DNA of 64,000 nucleotides from Allobrachymonas denitrificans DSM 15123 (GTDB taxonomy: Bacteria; Pseudomonadota; Gammaproteobacteria; Burkholderiales; Burkholderiaceae_C), in contig NZ_FOCW01000001.1 in assembly GCF_900110225.1 (NCBI RefSeq), positions 1,178,001-1,242,000 on the forward strand, written 5' to 3'. The number at the start of each line of letters is the position of its first letter. Position 1 is the stretch's first letter. Positions 9,273 to 18,743 of the stretch are shown in pieces. Under the pieces are notes generated by a model, which saw nothing but the letters and a program-made list of their open reading frames with translations, searched no databases and was not told where the DNA came from. A program made the translations under genes and the position numbers.

Positions 9273-9854
9273 TCAGTTGCCCACCTGCGAGGCGATGTCG
9301 AACGCCGTCTTGGTGGTAATCGTGCTGGCGATGCCTTCGCTACCTGGAACACGGCGGGCGCCGTTGAAGCGGGAAGACCAGTAGCTGCCGTCCATGCTCT
9401 CCACGCGCACGCGCGCACCGGAACGGGGGGCGTGGATGAACTTGCCATCACCCACGTAGATGCCAACGTGGCTGAAAGCGCGGCGCATGGTGTTGAAGAA
9501 AACCAGATCGCCCGGACGCAGTTCCGAACGGGAGATGCTCTGGGTCGCTGCAGCCTGATCGGCAGCGCGACGGGGCAGCACCTTGCCCAGCGTCTTTTCG
9601 TAGGTGGCGCGGACAAAGCCGCTGCAGTCAAAACCCGATTCTGCCGAAGTGCCCCCGTAGCGATACGGCACACCGATGAAACCCATGGCCGTGCTGACCA
9701 GGTCGGATGCGGTGTTGCGGACGTTCTGTCCTACGTGCTGGATCTGGGACCCGATCCTGCCTTCCTGCAGAAAGCTGTCGAGTTCATCGGAGGGGGAAGC
9801 ATGGGCCGCTGAGGCGAATAGACCCACGAACAGGAGGGCTGACAATTTCTTCAT
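9273..9854 (-). CDS. NlpC/P60-family cell-wall peptidase, exported
   Basis: This is a 193-residue secreted cysteine peptidase of the NlpC/P60 family, expected to cut D-glutamyl-diaminopimelate-type bonds in peptidoglycan stem peptides. The N-terminus MKKLSALLFVGLFASAAHA is a classical signal peptide with cleavage after AHA. The catalytic cysteine is C77 in FDCSGFVR, and the partner histidines lie in HVGIYVGDG and IHAPRSG. I chose the ATG at 9854 because the signal peptide begins there; the frame extends to 9902 but would bury it. No strong Shine-Dalgarno is visible. The gene is monocistronic, with the shared terminator downstream and a palindrome at 9881-9902 upstream. Confidence 0.9.
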   Translation of the reverse strand: MKKLSALLFVGLFASAAHASPSDELDSFLQEGRIGSQIQHVGQNVRNTASDLVSTAMGFIGVPYRYGGTSAESGFDCSGFVRATYEKTLGKVLPRRAADQAAATQSISRSELRPGDLVFFNTMRRAFSHVGIYVGDGKFIHAPRSGARVRVESMDGSYWSSRFNGARRVPGSEGIASTITTKTAFDIASQVGN

Positions 9855-9880
9855 GGGTGCGTAGTTTATCGGACATGTAG

Positions 9881-9902
9881 GTGAAATCCGACACGGTTTC
9901 AC
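9881..9902. promoter_or_regulatory. 22-bp imperfect palindrome upstream of the NlpC/P60 gene
   Basis: Outer arms GTGAAA and TTTCAC with inner CCG and CGG pair at 9 of 11 positions, centred about 37 bp upstream of the ATG at 9854. The size and position suit a dimeric repressor or activator site in the 270-bp gap between this gene and the divergent isochorismatase gene. Nothing else convincing is seen in the gap; CATAAT at 10083-10088 may be a -10 for the plus-strand gene. Confidence 0.4.
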
Positions 9903-10124
9903 AGAAATAACCGACTTTTACCGGCTTTTTTGTATCAAAAGACCAGAAATTCCTGAAACAAGCCTGACAGTGCCGATTTTTGTCAATGTGTCGTCAGTGT
10001 TTGTGCTATATGCGCGCAGTGTCTGGCGCCGGTAAGGGATATCGTCAGCATGCCGGGCAGGGCAGTGCCATCAAAAGCGGCCCATAATCGAATGGATACC
10101 CCATAGACAACAAAGGATGCCCTC

Positions 10125-10727
10125 ATGCTGCTCAATCTCGAAGAATCCCAGCTCGTACTGGTTGACTACCAGGAACGCCTGATGCCCTTCATCCATGAGG
10201 CCAACATGGTGCTGCAGAACGCGATCCGCCTCGGCAAGATTGCCCGTATGCTGCAGGTGCCCGTGTGGGGCACCGAAGAAAACCCCTCGCGCCTCGGCCC
10301 CAACGCGCCCGAGGTGCGTGACCTGTGCGACAAGACGCTCTCCAAGATGTATTTCGGCGCCTGCGAAGATGGCCTGTCCGATGCGCTGCGCCCGCCGGCA
10401 CGCCCGGTTTCCGGCAATGCACGCAGTCTGCCACGCCACCTGCAGAAGAGCATCGAGAAGCCGGCCGAGCGCAACACCATCGTGATCGCCGGCTGCGAAG
10501 CACACGTCTGCCTCATGCAGACAGCCCTGGGACTGATCGAGGACGAGTTCGACGTCTGGGTAGTGACCGATGCCTGCAGCTCCCGCACCGAGCGTAACCG
10601 TGATGCCGGATTCGACCGCCTGGCCACGGCCGGTGCAGAACTTGTGACCACGGAAATGGTGGCGTTCGAATGGTTGCGCACGGCCGAACATCCGCAGTTC
10701 CGCGACGTGCTCGCGCTCATCAAGTGA
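10125..10727 (+). CDS. Isochorismatase-fold cysteine hydrolase (YcaC-like)
   Basis: This 200-residue protein belongs to the isochorismatase-like hydrolases, whose catalytic triad is visible as D14 (LVDYQ), K74 (SKMYF) and C129 (GCEAHVC). The cysteine places it with amidase/nicotinamidase-like and YcaC-type hydrolases rather than true isochorismatases, which lack it. The substrate is unknown. An AAGGA site lies before the ATG. It is probably transcribed alone: prpE begins 146 bp downstream with its own leader. Confidence 0.87.
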   Translation: MLLNLEESQLVLVDYQERLMPFIHEANMVLQNAIRLGKIARMLQVPVWGTEENPSRLGPNAPEVRDLCDKTLSKMYFGACEDGLSDALRPPARPVSGNARSLPRHLQKSIEKPAERNTIVIAGCEAHVCLMQTALGLIEDEFDVWVVTDACSSRTERNRDAGFDRLATAGAELVTTEMVAFEWLRTAEHPQFRDVLALIK

Positions 10728-10873
10728 CCGAGAAAACCGGAGGTCTAGGGACTAACCCGGTTTCTGTCCCGGAGTGCGGCTGACAGGGCCGTTTCCCTCT
10801 GGTGTGTCAGCAGCGCGCAAGAAAATATGTCACATAATGCTGCAATATAAAAATACGGATGCAAGGAGCCCTC

Positions 10874-12808
10874 ATGCAAAGTTACGCAGACTTTCATCAA
10901 CAATCCCTGAGTGACCGGGATGCCTTCTGGGCCGAACAGGCCAAGCGCATCGATTGGGAAACGCCTCCGCAGCAAATCTGCGATTACAGCAATCCCCCGT
11001 TCGCACGCTGGTTTGTTGGTGGCAAGACCAACATCTGCCATAACGCCGTCGATCGTCATGCTGCCCAGCGTCCCAATGACGCCGCACTGATCGCCGTTTC
11101 CACCGAAACCAATACCGAAAAGACCTACAGCTTTGCCGAGCTGCAGCGTGAAGTCGAGCGCATGGCCGCCACGCTGCTGGATCTGGGCGTGCAGCAGGGC
11201 GATCGTGTGCTGATCTACATGCCCATGATTGCCGAAGCCTGCTTCGCCATGCTGGCCTGCACGCGTATCGGTGCCATTCATTCGGTGGTGTTCGGCGGCT
11301 TTGCTTCCGGCTCGCTGTCCACGCGCATCGATGATGCACAGCCCAAGGTCATCGTGAGTGCCGACGGTGGCTCGCGTGGCGCCAAGCCCGTGCCCTACAA
11401 GCCGCTGCTGGACGAAGCCATCAACCTGGCTCAGCACAAGCCGGCAGCCGTGCTTCTGATCGACCGTGGCCTGACGCCCATGAACCTGGTTGAAGGTCGC
11501 GACGTGCTGTGGGGCGACATGCGCGCCAAGCACATGGATGCCCAGGTGCCGTGCGTCTGGCTGGATTCCACGGCTCCCAGCTACACCCTGTACACCAGCG
11601 GCACTACCGGCAAGCCCAAAGGCGTGCAGCGTGACACCGGTGGCTATGCCGTGGCACTGGCGACCAGCATTCCCTACATCTACGGCGGCAAGCCGGGCGA
11701 AACCTTCTTCTCCACCAGCGATATCGGCTGGGTGGTGGGCCACAGCTACATCATCTATGGCCCGCTGCTGGGCGGCATGGCCACCATCATGTACGAAGGC
11801 CTGCCCACGCAGGGCTTCGACCACCAGCCCGATGGCGGCATCTGGTGGCGTCTGGTCGACAAGTACAAGGTCAGCGTCATGTTCAGCGCGCCCACTGCCA
11901 TCCGCGTGCTCAAGAAGCAGGATCCGGCGCACCTGACCAAGCATGACCTGTCCAGCCTCAAGGCCCTGTTCCTGGCCGGCGAGCCGCTGGATGAGCCCAC
12001 CGCCAAGTGGATCTCCGACGGCCTCAACGGCAAGCCCATCATCGACAACTACTGGCAGACCGAAACCGGCTGGCCGATTCTGGGCATCTCCAACGGCATC
12101 GAAGGTGTGGAAAAGAACCAGCCGCGCTTCGGCAGCCCGGGCTTCCCCACCTACGGCTACAACGTGCGCCTGGTGGACGAGGCTACCGGCCTGGCTGTCG
12201 AGGGCGACGATGCCAAGGGTGTGCTGGTGGTCGAAGGCCCGCTGCCTCCCGGCTGTCTGCAGACCGTGTGGGGCGATGACAAGCGTTTCGTCAGCACGTA
12301 CTGGAACAAGATGGAAGACGCCGCCACCGGTGAAGGCCGCTGGGTGTACAGCACCTACGACTGGGCGCGCCGTGATGCCGATGGCTACTACTTCATCCTG
12401 GGCCGTACCGACGACGTGATCAACGTGGCCGGCCACCGCCTGGGCACGCGCGAAATCGAGGAAAGCATCGCCGCGCATCCCAACGTGGCAGAAGCCGCCG
12501 TGGTGGGTGTTGCCGACGACGTCAAGGGACAGGTTGCACTGGCTTTCGTCACTGCCAAGTCCTCCGAAGGCCTGGATACTCCTGAAGGCATCAAGAAGAT
12601 GGAGCAGGAAATCATGCGCCAGGTCGATGGCGACCTGGGTGCGGTGGCACGTCCTGCACGCGTCATGATCGTGACTGCGCTGCCCAAGACACGCAGCGGC
12701 AAGCTGCTGCGCCGTGCATTGCAGGCCGTGGCCGAAGGCCGCGATCCCGGAGACCTGACCACGATCGATGACCCGTCTTCGCTGATGGCCATCAAGAGCA
12801 TGGTCTGA
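10874..12808 (+). CDS. prpE: Propionate-CoA ligase
   Basis: This ANL-superfamily acyl-CoA synthetase (644 residues) activates propionate to propionyl-CoA through an acyl-adenylate. Visible motifs are the P-loop-like YTSGTTGKPKGV, the YWQTETGWP aromatic/adenylate motif, and the catalytic lysine K610 in PKTRSGKLLRR. The opening FARWFVGGKTN and CHNAVDRH segments match PrpE more than acetyl-CoA synthetase. I use the ATG at 10874 because AAGGAG sits 6 nt upstream; an ATG five codons earlier overlaps that site. It stands alone, away from other methylcitrate-cycle genes, and ends at a strong hairpin. Acetate may be a secondary substrate. Confidence 0.9.
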   Translation: MQSYADFHQQSLSDRDAFWAEQAKRIDWETPPQQICDYSNPPFARWFVGGKTNICHNAVDRHAAQRPNDAALIAVSTETNTEKTYSFAELQREVERMAATLLDLGVQQGDRVLIYMPMIAEACFAMLACTRIGAIHSVVFGGFASGSLSTRIDDAQPKVIVSADGGSRGAKPVPYKPLLDEAINLAQHKPAAVLLIDRGLTPMNLVEGRDVLWGDMRAKHMDAQVPCVWLDSTAPSYTLYTSGTTGKPKGVQRDTGGYAVALATSIPYIYGGKPGETFFSTSDIGWVVGHSYIIYGPLLGGMATIMYEGLPTQGFDHQPDGGIWWRLVDKYKVSVMFSAPTAIRVLKKQDPAHLTKHDLSSLKALFLAGEPLDEPTAKWISDGLNGKPIIDNYWQTETGWPILGISNGIEGVEKNQPRFGSPGFPTYGYNVRLVDEATGLAVEGDDAKGVLVVEGPLPPGCLQTVWGDDKRFVSTYWNKMEDAATGEGRWVYSTYDWARRDADGYYFILGRTDDVINVAGHRLGTREIEESIAAHPNVAEAAVVGVADDVKGQVALAFVTAKSSEGLDTPEGIKKMEQEIMRQVDGDLGAVARPARVMIVTALPKTRSGKLLRRALQAVAEGRDPGDLTTIDDPSSLMAIKSMV

Positions 12809-12821
12809 CACCAACAGGGCA

Positions 12822-12843
12822 GGCAGACCGGCAACGGTCTGCC
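12822..12843 (+). terminator. Strong hairpin after prpE
   Basis: Perfect 9-bp arms GGCAGACCG and CGGTCTGCC enclose a GCAA tetraloop 13 nt after the prpE stop. No T-tract follows, so it may stop RNA decay or act with Rho rather than as an intrinsic terminator. The remaining 225 bp to sucA must hold the sucA promoter, but I see no confident -35/-10 pair. Confidence 0.55.
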
Positions 12844-13068
12844 TTGCGGCCAGCGTTGCATCACGGGCAAAGTAAGCGCGTGGTCAGTCAAACGGTGGCA
12901 CAATACTCGCCTGACTTGTGAGGTTGCACTCCCCAGTTTGGCGCAACGCATCCGCGTTCCGCACATCCTTCCCAGTCACTGTCGCATCCGCCAACCGGTT
13001 CAGCCGTGTCGCGGAAGGTTTTCCCAACCAGCTAATGTGCCCTGAAGGGGCACGGAGGTAAGCGCAAG

Positions 13069-15942
13069 ATGAGCGATTCATCGATTTTCAAGGCCTATCA
13101 GGGCAACACGTACCTGTTCGGCGGCAACGCTCCGTACGTCGAGGAGATGTACGAGAACTATCTGGCCAACCCTGGCAGCGTGCCGGACAGCTGGCGCGAG
13201 TATTTCGACAACCTGCAGCACCTGCCTGCGGTCGACGGCACCAACAGCCGCGACATTCCGCACATGCCGGTGATCAATGCATTTGCCGAGCGTGCCAAGC
13301 AGGGCGGTACCCAGGTGGTGTTTGCCAACCCCGACGTCGAGCTGGGCCGCAAGCGCACTGCCGCGCAGCAGCTGATTGCTGCCTACCGCAACTCCGGCAC
13401 CCGCTGGGCCGATCTGGATCCGCTCAAGCGCAGCGAGCGTCCCGACATTCCCGAACTGGATCTGGCGTTCTACGATTTCACCGATTCCGATCTGGAAACG
13501 GTGTTCAACACCAGCAACACCTTCTTCGGCAAGGAACGCATGGCACTGCGTGACTTGCTGAACGCCCTGCGTGAAACCTACTCCGGCACCATTGGCGCCG
13601 AATTCATGCATACCAGCGACTTCAACCAGAAGCGCTGGTGGCAGCAGAAGCTGGAGTCTTCGCGCGGCAAGCCCCAGTTCAACACCGAGAAGAAAAAGCG
13701 CATCCTTGATCGCCTGACGGCAGCCGAGGGCCTCGAGCGTTTCCTGCACACCAAGTACGTGGGCCAGAAGCGCTTCTCGCTGGAAGGCGGCGAGAGCTTC
13801 ATCGTGGCCATGGACGAACTGATCAACCAGGCCGGCGCCAAGGGCGTGCAGGAAATCGTGATCGGCATGGCTCACCGCGGCCGTCTGAACGTGCTGGTCA
13901 ACACGCTGGGCAAGATGCCGCGTGACCTGTTCGCAGAATTCGACCACACCGCCCCCGAAGACCTGCCCAGCGGCGACGTGAAATACCACCAGGGTTTCAG
14001 CTCCGACGTCTCCACCGAAGGTGGCCCGGTGCACCTGAGCCTGGCGTTCAACCCGTCCCACCTCGAAATCGTCAACCCCGTGGTGGAAGGCTCCGTGCGC
14101 GCCCGCATGGACCGCCGCAAGGATCCCCAGGGCAAGCAGGTGCTGCCCGTGCTGGTGCACGGCGATGCCGCCTTTGCCGGCCAGGGTGTGGTCATGGAAA
14201 CGCTGGCACTGGCCGAAACGCGTGGCTACCACACCGGCGGTACCGTGCACATCGTCATCAACAACCAGATCGGTTTCACCACCTCCGATCCGCGCGACAG
14301 CCGTTCCACGCTGTACTGCACGGATGTGGTCAAGATGATGGACATCCCGGTGCTGCACGTGAACGGTGATGATCCGGAAGCCGTGGCACTGTGCATGCAG
14401 TGGGCCATGGAATACCGCAGCGAGTTCCGCAAGGACGTGGTGCTGGACATCGTCTGCTACCGCAAGCTGGGCCACAACGAGCAGGATACCCCCATGCTCA
14501 CCCAGCCGCTGATGTACACCAAGATCGCCAAGCATCCCGGCACGCGCAAGCTGTACGCCGACAAGCTGTCTGCCCAGGGCATGGGCGAGACGCTGGGCGA
14601 CGACATGGTCAAGGCCTACCGCGCCGCCATGGATGAAGGCCGCCACACGGTCGACCCGGTGCTGAGCCACTTCAAGAGCAAGTACGCCGTCGACTGGACG
14701 CCCTATCTGGACAAGAAGTGGACCGATGCCGGTGACACTGCCATTCCGGTCACGGAATGGAAGCGTCTGGCCGAGCGCATCACCACCGTTCCCGAGAACT
14801 TCAACGTGCACCAGCTGGTCAAGAAGGTGCTGGATGACCGCGCCGCCATGGGCCGTGGCGACATTCCGGTGGACTGGGGCATGGGCGAGCACATGGCGTT
14901 TGCCTCCCTGGCTGCCAGCGGCTTCCCGGTGCGTCTGTCCGGCGAGGATTGCGGTCGTGGTACCTTCACGCACCGTCATGCCGTGCTGCATGACCAGAAG
15001 CGCGAGAAGTTCGACGAGGGCATCTACATCCCGCTGCAGAACATCTCCGAGAACCAGGCTCCGTTCGTCGTGATCGACTCCATCCTGTCCGAAGAGGCAG
15101 TGCTGGGCTTCGAATACGGCTACGCCTCCAACGACCCGCAATCGCTGGTGATCTGGGAAGCCCAGTTCGGCGACTTCGCCAACGGTGCCCAGGTCGTGAT
15201 CGACCAGTTCATCGCCTCCGGCGAAGTGAAGTGGGGCCGCGTCAACGGCATCACGCTGATGCTGCCGCACGGCTATGAAGGCCAGGGCCCGGAACACAGC
15301 TCGGCCCGCCTGGAGCGTTTCATGCAGCTGGCCGCCGACGCCAACATGCAGATCGTGCAGCCGACCACGGCCAGCCAGATCTTCCATGTGCTGCGTCGCC
15401 AGATGGTGCGCAACCTGCGCAAGCCGCTGATCATCATGACGCCCAAGTCGCTGCTGCGCAACAAGGATGCCACGTCGCCGCTGTCCGAGTTCACCAAGGG
15501 CTCGTTCCAGACCGTCATCCCCGAGCAGAACGCCGACGTGCAGAACAAGGCCGACAAGGTCAAGCGCGTGCTGGTGTGCTCCGGCAAGGTGTACTACGAC
15601 CTGGTCAAGAAGCGCGAAGAGCGCAAGGATCACGACGTCGCCATCCTGCGTGTGGAACAGCTCTATCCGTTCCCGCACAAGGCGTTTGCGACCGAACTCA
15701 AGAAGTACCCCAACCTCCAGGAAGTGGTGTGGTGCCAGGACGAGCCGCAGAACCAGGGCGCCTGGTTCTTCGTGCAGCACCAGATCTTCGAGAACATGGC
15801 TCCGGGCCAGAAGCTGGGCTATTCCGGCCGCGCCGCCTCTGCCTCTCCGGCAGTGGGTTACGCGCACCTGCACCAGGATCAGCAGAAGTCGCTGGTCGAA
15901 GGTGCCTTCGCCCGCCTCAAGGGCTTCGTGCTGACCCGCTGA
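13069..15942 (+). CDS. sucA: 2-Oxoglutarate dehydrogenase E1
   Basis: E1 of the 2-oxoglutarate dehydrogenase complex (TCA cycle) decarboxylates 2-oxoglutarate with ThDP and succinylates the lipoyl group of SucB. It has 957 residues (E. coli 933). Conserved segments include the N-terminal GGNAPYVEEMYENYL, the GMAHRGRLNVL active-site region, and the ThDP motif from G365-D366-A367 to N398-N399-Q. A strong GGAGGT lies ahead of the ATG. It opens the operon sucA-sucB-lpd-zapE, with 47 bp to sucB. Confidence 0.97.
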   Translation: MSDSSIFKAYQGNTYLFGGNAPYVEEMYENYLANPGSVPDSWREYFDNLQHLPAVDGTNSRDIPHMPVINAFAERAKQGGTQVVFANPDVELGRKRTAAQQLIAAYRNSGTRWADLDPLKRSERPDIPELDLAFYDFTDSDLETVFNTSNTFFGKERMALRDLLNALRETYSGTIGAEFMHTSDFNQKRWWQQKLESSRGKPQFNTEKKKRILDRLTAAEGLERFLHTKYVGQKRFSLEGGESFIVAMDELINQAGAKGVQEIVIGMAHRGRLNVLVNTLGKMPRDLFAEFDHTAPEDLPSGDVKYHQGFSSDVSTEGGPVHLSLAFNPSHLEIVNPVVEGSVRARMDRRKDPQGKQVLPVLVHGDAAFAGQGVVMETLALAETRGYHTGGTVHIVINNQIGFTTSDPRDSRSTLYCTDVVKMMDIPVLHVNGDDPEAVALCMQWAMEYRSEFRKDVVLDIVCYRKLGHNEQDTPMLTQPLMYTKIAKHPGTRKLYADKLSAQGMGETLGDDMVKAYRAAMDEGRHTVDPVLSHFKSKYAVDWTPYLDKKWTDAGDTAIPVTEWKRLAERITTVPENFNVHQLVKKVLDDRAAMGRGDIPVDWGMGEHMAFASLAASGFPVRLSGEDCGRGTFTHRHAVLHDQKREKFDEGIYIPLQNISENQAPFVVIDSILSEEAVLGFEYGYASNDPQSLVIWEAQFGDFANGAQVVIDQFIASGEVKWGRVNGITLMLPHGYEGQGPEHSSARLERFMQLAADANMQIVQPTTASQIFHVLRRQMVRNLRKPLIIMTPKSLLRNKDATSPLSEFTKGSFQTVIPEQNADVQNKADKVKRVLVCSGKVYYDLVKKREERKDHDVAILRVEQLYPFPHKAFATELKKYPNLQEVVWCQDEPQNQGAWFFVQHQIFENMAPGQKLGYSGRAASASPAVGYAHLHQDQQKSLVEGAFARLKGFVLTR

Positions 15943-15989
15943 TGGGCCGCTGGTAATTACTTCAAAGATTCAAGAGAAAGAACAAGATC

Positions 15990-17249
15990 ATGGCTATCGT
16001 AGATGTGAAAGTTCCGCAGCTGTCCGAGTCCGTTGCCGAAGCAACCATGCTGCAGTGGAAGAAAAAGCCCGGCGAGGCCGTCGCCGTTGATGAAATCCTG
16101 ATCGAGATCGAGACCGACAAGGTCGTGCTCGAAGTGCCCGCCCCCGCAGGCGGCGTGCTGGCCGAGATCATCGAGCAGGACGGTGCCACGGTTACCGCCG
16201 AGCAACTGATTGCCCGTATCGACACCGAAGGCGTGGCTGGTGCCGCTCCGGCCGCTGCTGCTCCGGCAGCCGCACCCGCAGCGCCTGCTGCTGCAGCTCC
16301 AGCTGCTCCTGCCGCCGCTGGTGGCAGCATGGCCGGCGTTGCCATGCCCGCAGCTGCCAAGCTGATGGCCGACAACAACCTGGCTGCCGGTTCCGTGCCG
16401 GGTACCGGCAAGGATGGCCGCGTCACCAAGGGCGACGTGCTGGGTGCCGTGGCTGGCGGTGCCAAGGCCGCTCCTGCTGCCGTCATCCCGACCGGCGTGC
16501 CGACCTCTGCACTGCCGCAGGCTGCCGCTCCGGCCCCCAACCTGGGCGACCGTCCGGAACAGCGCGTGCCGATGACCCGCCTGCGTGCCCGCGTGGCCGA
16601 GCGTCTGCTGCAGTCCCAGTCCACCAACGCCATCCTGACGACGTTCAACGAAGTCAACATGGCGCCCGTGATGGAAATGCGCAAGAAGTTCCAGGAGAAG
16701 TTCGAGAAGGAACACGGCGTCAAGCTGGGCTTCATGAGCTTCTTCGTCAAGGCTGCCGTGGCCGCCCTGAAGAAGTACCCGGTGCTGAACGCCTCCGTGG
16801 ACGGCAATGACATCGTCTACCACGGCTACTTCGACATCGGTATCGCCGTGGGCAGCCCGCGTGGTCTGGTGGTGCCGATCATCCGTAACGCCGACCAGAT
16901 GAGCTTTGCCGACATCGAGAAGAAGATTGCCGAATTCGGCGTCAAGGCCAAGGACGGCAAGCTGGGCATCGAAGAGATGACCGGTGGTACCTTCTCCATC
17001 TCCAACGGTGGCGTGTTCGGTTCCATGATGTCCACCCCGATCATCAACCCGCCGCAATCCGCCATTCTGGGCGTGCACGCCACCAAGGATCGTGCTGTCG
17101 TCGAGAACGGCCAGATCGTGGTGCGTCCGATGAACTACCTGGCCATGTCCTATGACCACCGCATCATCGACGGCCGCGAAGCCGTGCTGGGCCTGGTCAC
17201 CATGAAGGAAGCGCTGGAAGATCCGGCTCGCCTGCTGTTCGACATCTAA
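15990..17249 (+). CDS. sucB: 2-Oxoglutarate dehydrogenase E2, dihydrolipoyl succinyltransferase
   Basis: This is the succinyltransferase core of the complex, 419 residues. It has one lipoyl domain (K44 in ETDKVVLEV), an Ala/Pro linker, a subunit-binding domain (about 118-153, [13 protein letters not shown]) and the acyltransferase domain with H390 and D394 in [10 protein letters not shown]. Unlike AceF it has a single lipoyl domain, as expected for SucB. A hairpin with a T-run follows 16 nt after the stop, so expression of the downstream E3 may be partly uncoupled. Confidence 0.97.
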   Translation: MAIVDVKVPQLSESVAEATMLQWKKKPGEAVAVDEILIEIETDKVVLEVPAPAGGVLAEIIEQDGATVTAEQLIARIDTEGVAGAAPAAAAPAAAPAAPAAAAPAAPAAAGGSMAGVAMPAAAKLMADNNLAAGSVPGTGKDGRVTKGDVLGAVAGGAKAAPAAVIPTGVPTSALPQAAAPAPNLGDRPEQRVPMTRLRARVAERLLQSQSTNAILTTFNEVNMAPVMEMRKKFQEKFEKEHGVKLGFMSFFVKAAVAALKKYPVLNASVDGNDIVYHGYFDIGIAVGSPRGLVVPIIRNADQMSFADIEKKIAEFGVKAKDGKLGIEEMTGGTFSISNGGVFGSMMSTPIINPPQSAILGVHATKDRAVVENGQIVVRPMNYLAMSYDHRIIDGREAVLGLVTMKEALEDPARLLFDI

Positions 17250-17265
17250 GCCATTGCATGGCATC

Positions 17266-17292
17266 AAACGGGTGGCACTGCCGCCCGTTTTT
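17266..17292 (+). terminator. Intrinsic terminator/attenuator inside the suc operon
   Basis: The stem CGGGTGGC (17269-17276) pairs with GCCGCCCG (17280-17287) with one G-U, around a 3-nt loop; AAA precedes it and TTTTT follows. It lies between sucB and lpd, only 24 nt before the lpd start, so it should reduce E3 transcription relative to E1/E2. Confidence 0.75.
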
Positions 17293-17315
17293 GTAATTGA
17301 CAAAAGGATTTGATC

Positions 17316-18743
17316 ATGTCCCAACAATTCGACGTCGTCGTCATCGGTGCCGGCCCCGGCGGTTACATTGCAGCCATTCGCGCTGCGCAACTGGGCAAGA
17401 AGGTTGCCTGTATCGATGAATGGAAAAACGCCAAGGGCGGCGCAGCCCCCGGCGGCACCTGCACCAACGTGGGTTGCATTCCGTCCAAGGCGCTGCTGCA
17501 GAGCTCCGAGCACTACGAGCATGCCGCGCATCACTTCGCTGACCACGGCATTTCCGTCAAGGGCCTGTCCATGGACGTGGCCAAGATGATTGCCCGCAAG
17601 GACGAGGTGGTCAAGCAGAACAACGACGGTATCCTGTACCTGTTCAAGAAGAACAAGGTCACCTTCTTCCACGGCCGTGGTTCCTTCGTGAAGGCAGTTG
17701 AAGGCGGCTACGAAGTGAAGGTTTCCGGCGACAAGGAAGAAACCATCACCGGCCAGCACGTCATCGTGGCGACCGGCTCCAATGCCCGTCCGCTGCCGCA
17801 GGCTCCGTTCGACGAGGAAAACATCCTCTCCAACGATGGCGCACTGCGCATCGGCGCTGCTCCCAAGAAGCTGGCAGTGATCGGTTCCGGCGTGATCGGC
17901 CTGGAAATGGGTTCCGTGTGGCGTCGCCTGGGGGCTGACGTGACGATCCTGGAAGGCCTGCCCACGTTCCTGGGTGCAGTCGACGAGCAGATCGCCAAGG
18001 AAGCCAAGAAGGCTTTCGACAAGCAGGGTCTGAAGATCGAGCTGGGCGTGCAGGTGGGCGACATCACCACCGGCAAGAAGGGCGTGAGCATCGCCTACAA
18101 GAACGCCAAGGGCGAAGACCAGAAGCTGGATGCCGACAAGCTGATCGTGTCCATCGGCCGCGTGCCGAACACCAACGGCCTCAACCCCGAAGCCGTGGGC
18201 CTGCAGCTGGACGAGCGCGGTGCCATCGTGGTGGACGGCGACTGCAAGTCCAACCTGCCCAATGTGTGGGCCGTGGGTGATGTGGTGCGTGGTCCGATGC
18301 TGGCGCACAAGGCAGAGGAAGAGGGCGTTGCCGTGGCCGAGCGCATTGCCGGCCAGCATGGCCACGTGGACTTTGCCCTGGTGCCCTGGGTCATCTACAC
18401 CAGCCCCGAAATTGCCTGGGTTGGCCGTACCGAGCAGCAGCTCAAGGCGGATGGCGTGGCCTACAAGGCCGGCACCTTCCCGTTCATGGCCAACGGCCGT
18501 GCACGTGCGCTGGGTGACACCACCGGCATGGTCAAGTTCCTGGCCGATGCCACCACGGATGAAATCCTGGGCGTGCATATCGTCGGCCCGATGGCGTCCG
18601 AACTGATCGCCGAAGCCTGCGTGGCCATGGCCTTCCGCGCCAGCAGCGAAGACATCGCCCGCATCTGCCACGCTCACCCGAGCCTGAGCGAATCCACCAA
18701 GGAAGCGGCCCTGGCGGTCGACAAGCGTACGCTGAACTTCTGA
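17316..18743 (+). CDS. lpdA: Dihydrolipoamide dehydrogenase (E3) of the 2-oxoglutarate complex
   Basis: This is a second, conventional E3 of 475 residues without a lipoyl domain. The FAD fingerprint GAGPGGYIAAIRAAQ, redox pair C49/C54 (GGTCTNVGCIPSK) and catalytic H454/E459 (HAHPSLSE) are present. It oxidises dihydrolipoyl groups on SucB. The ATG at 17316 follows AAAAGGA; a TTG two codons earlier is less likely. Its TGA shares its last base with the ATG of zapE. It should not be confused with the lipoyl-fused E3 at 7250. Confidence 0.95.
   Translation: MSQQFDVVVIGAGPGGYIAAIRAAQLGKKVACIDEWKNAKGGAAPGGTCTNVGCIPSKALLQSSEHYEHAAHHFADHGISVKGLSMDVAKMIARKDEVVKQNNDGILYLFKKNKVTFFHGRGSFVKAVEGGYEVKVSGDKEETITGQHVIVATGSNARPLPQAPFDEENILSNDGALRIGAAPKKLAVIGSGVIGLEMGSVWRRLGADVTILEGLPTFLGAVDEQIAKEAKKAFDKQGLKIELGVQVGDITTGKKGVSIAYKNAKGEDQKLDADKLIVSIGRVPNTNGLNPEAVGLQLDERGAIVVDGDCKSNLPNVWAVGDVVRGPMLAHKAEEEGVAVAERIAGQHGHVDFALVPWVIYTSPEIAWVGRTEQQLKADGVAYKAGTFPFMANGRARALGDTTGMVKFLADATTDEILGVHIVGPMASELIAEACVAMAFRASSEDIARICHAHPSLSESTKEAALAVDKRTLNF

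Noticed and set aside
10874-12808. Acetyl-CoA synthetase (acs)
   Set aside because: The N-terminal FARWFVGGKTN and CHNAVDRH signature and the overall pattern fit PrpE better, although acetate activation cannot be excluded.
13078-15873. 931-codon open frame antisense to sucA
   Set aside because: A shadow of strong codon bias in a GC-rich gene; the translation is His/Gln/Val-rich with no domain, and sucA is certain on the other strand. The same holds for long antisense frames over aceE (2777-5359), tig (40628-42043), clpX-lon (43481-46993), paaN (52260-54011) and livH-livM (61673-63202).
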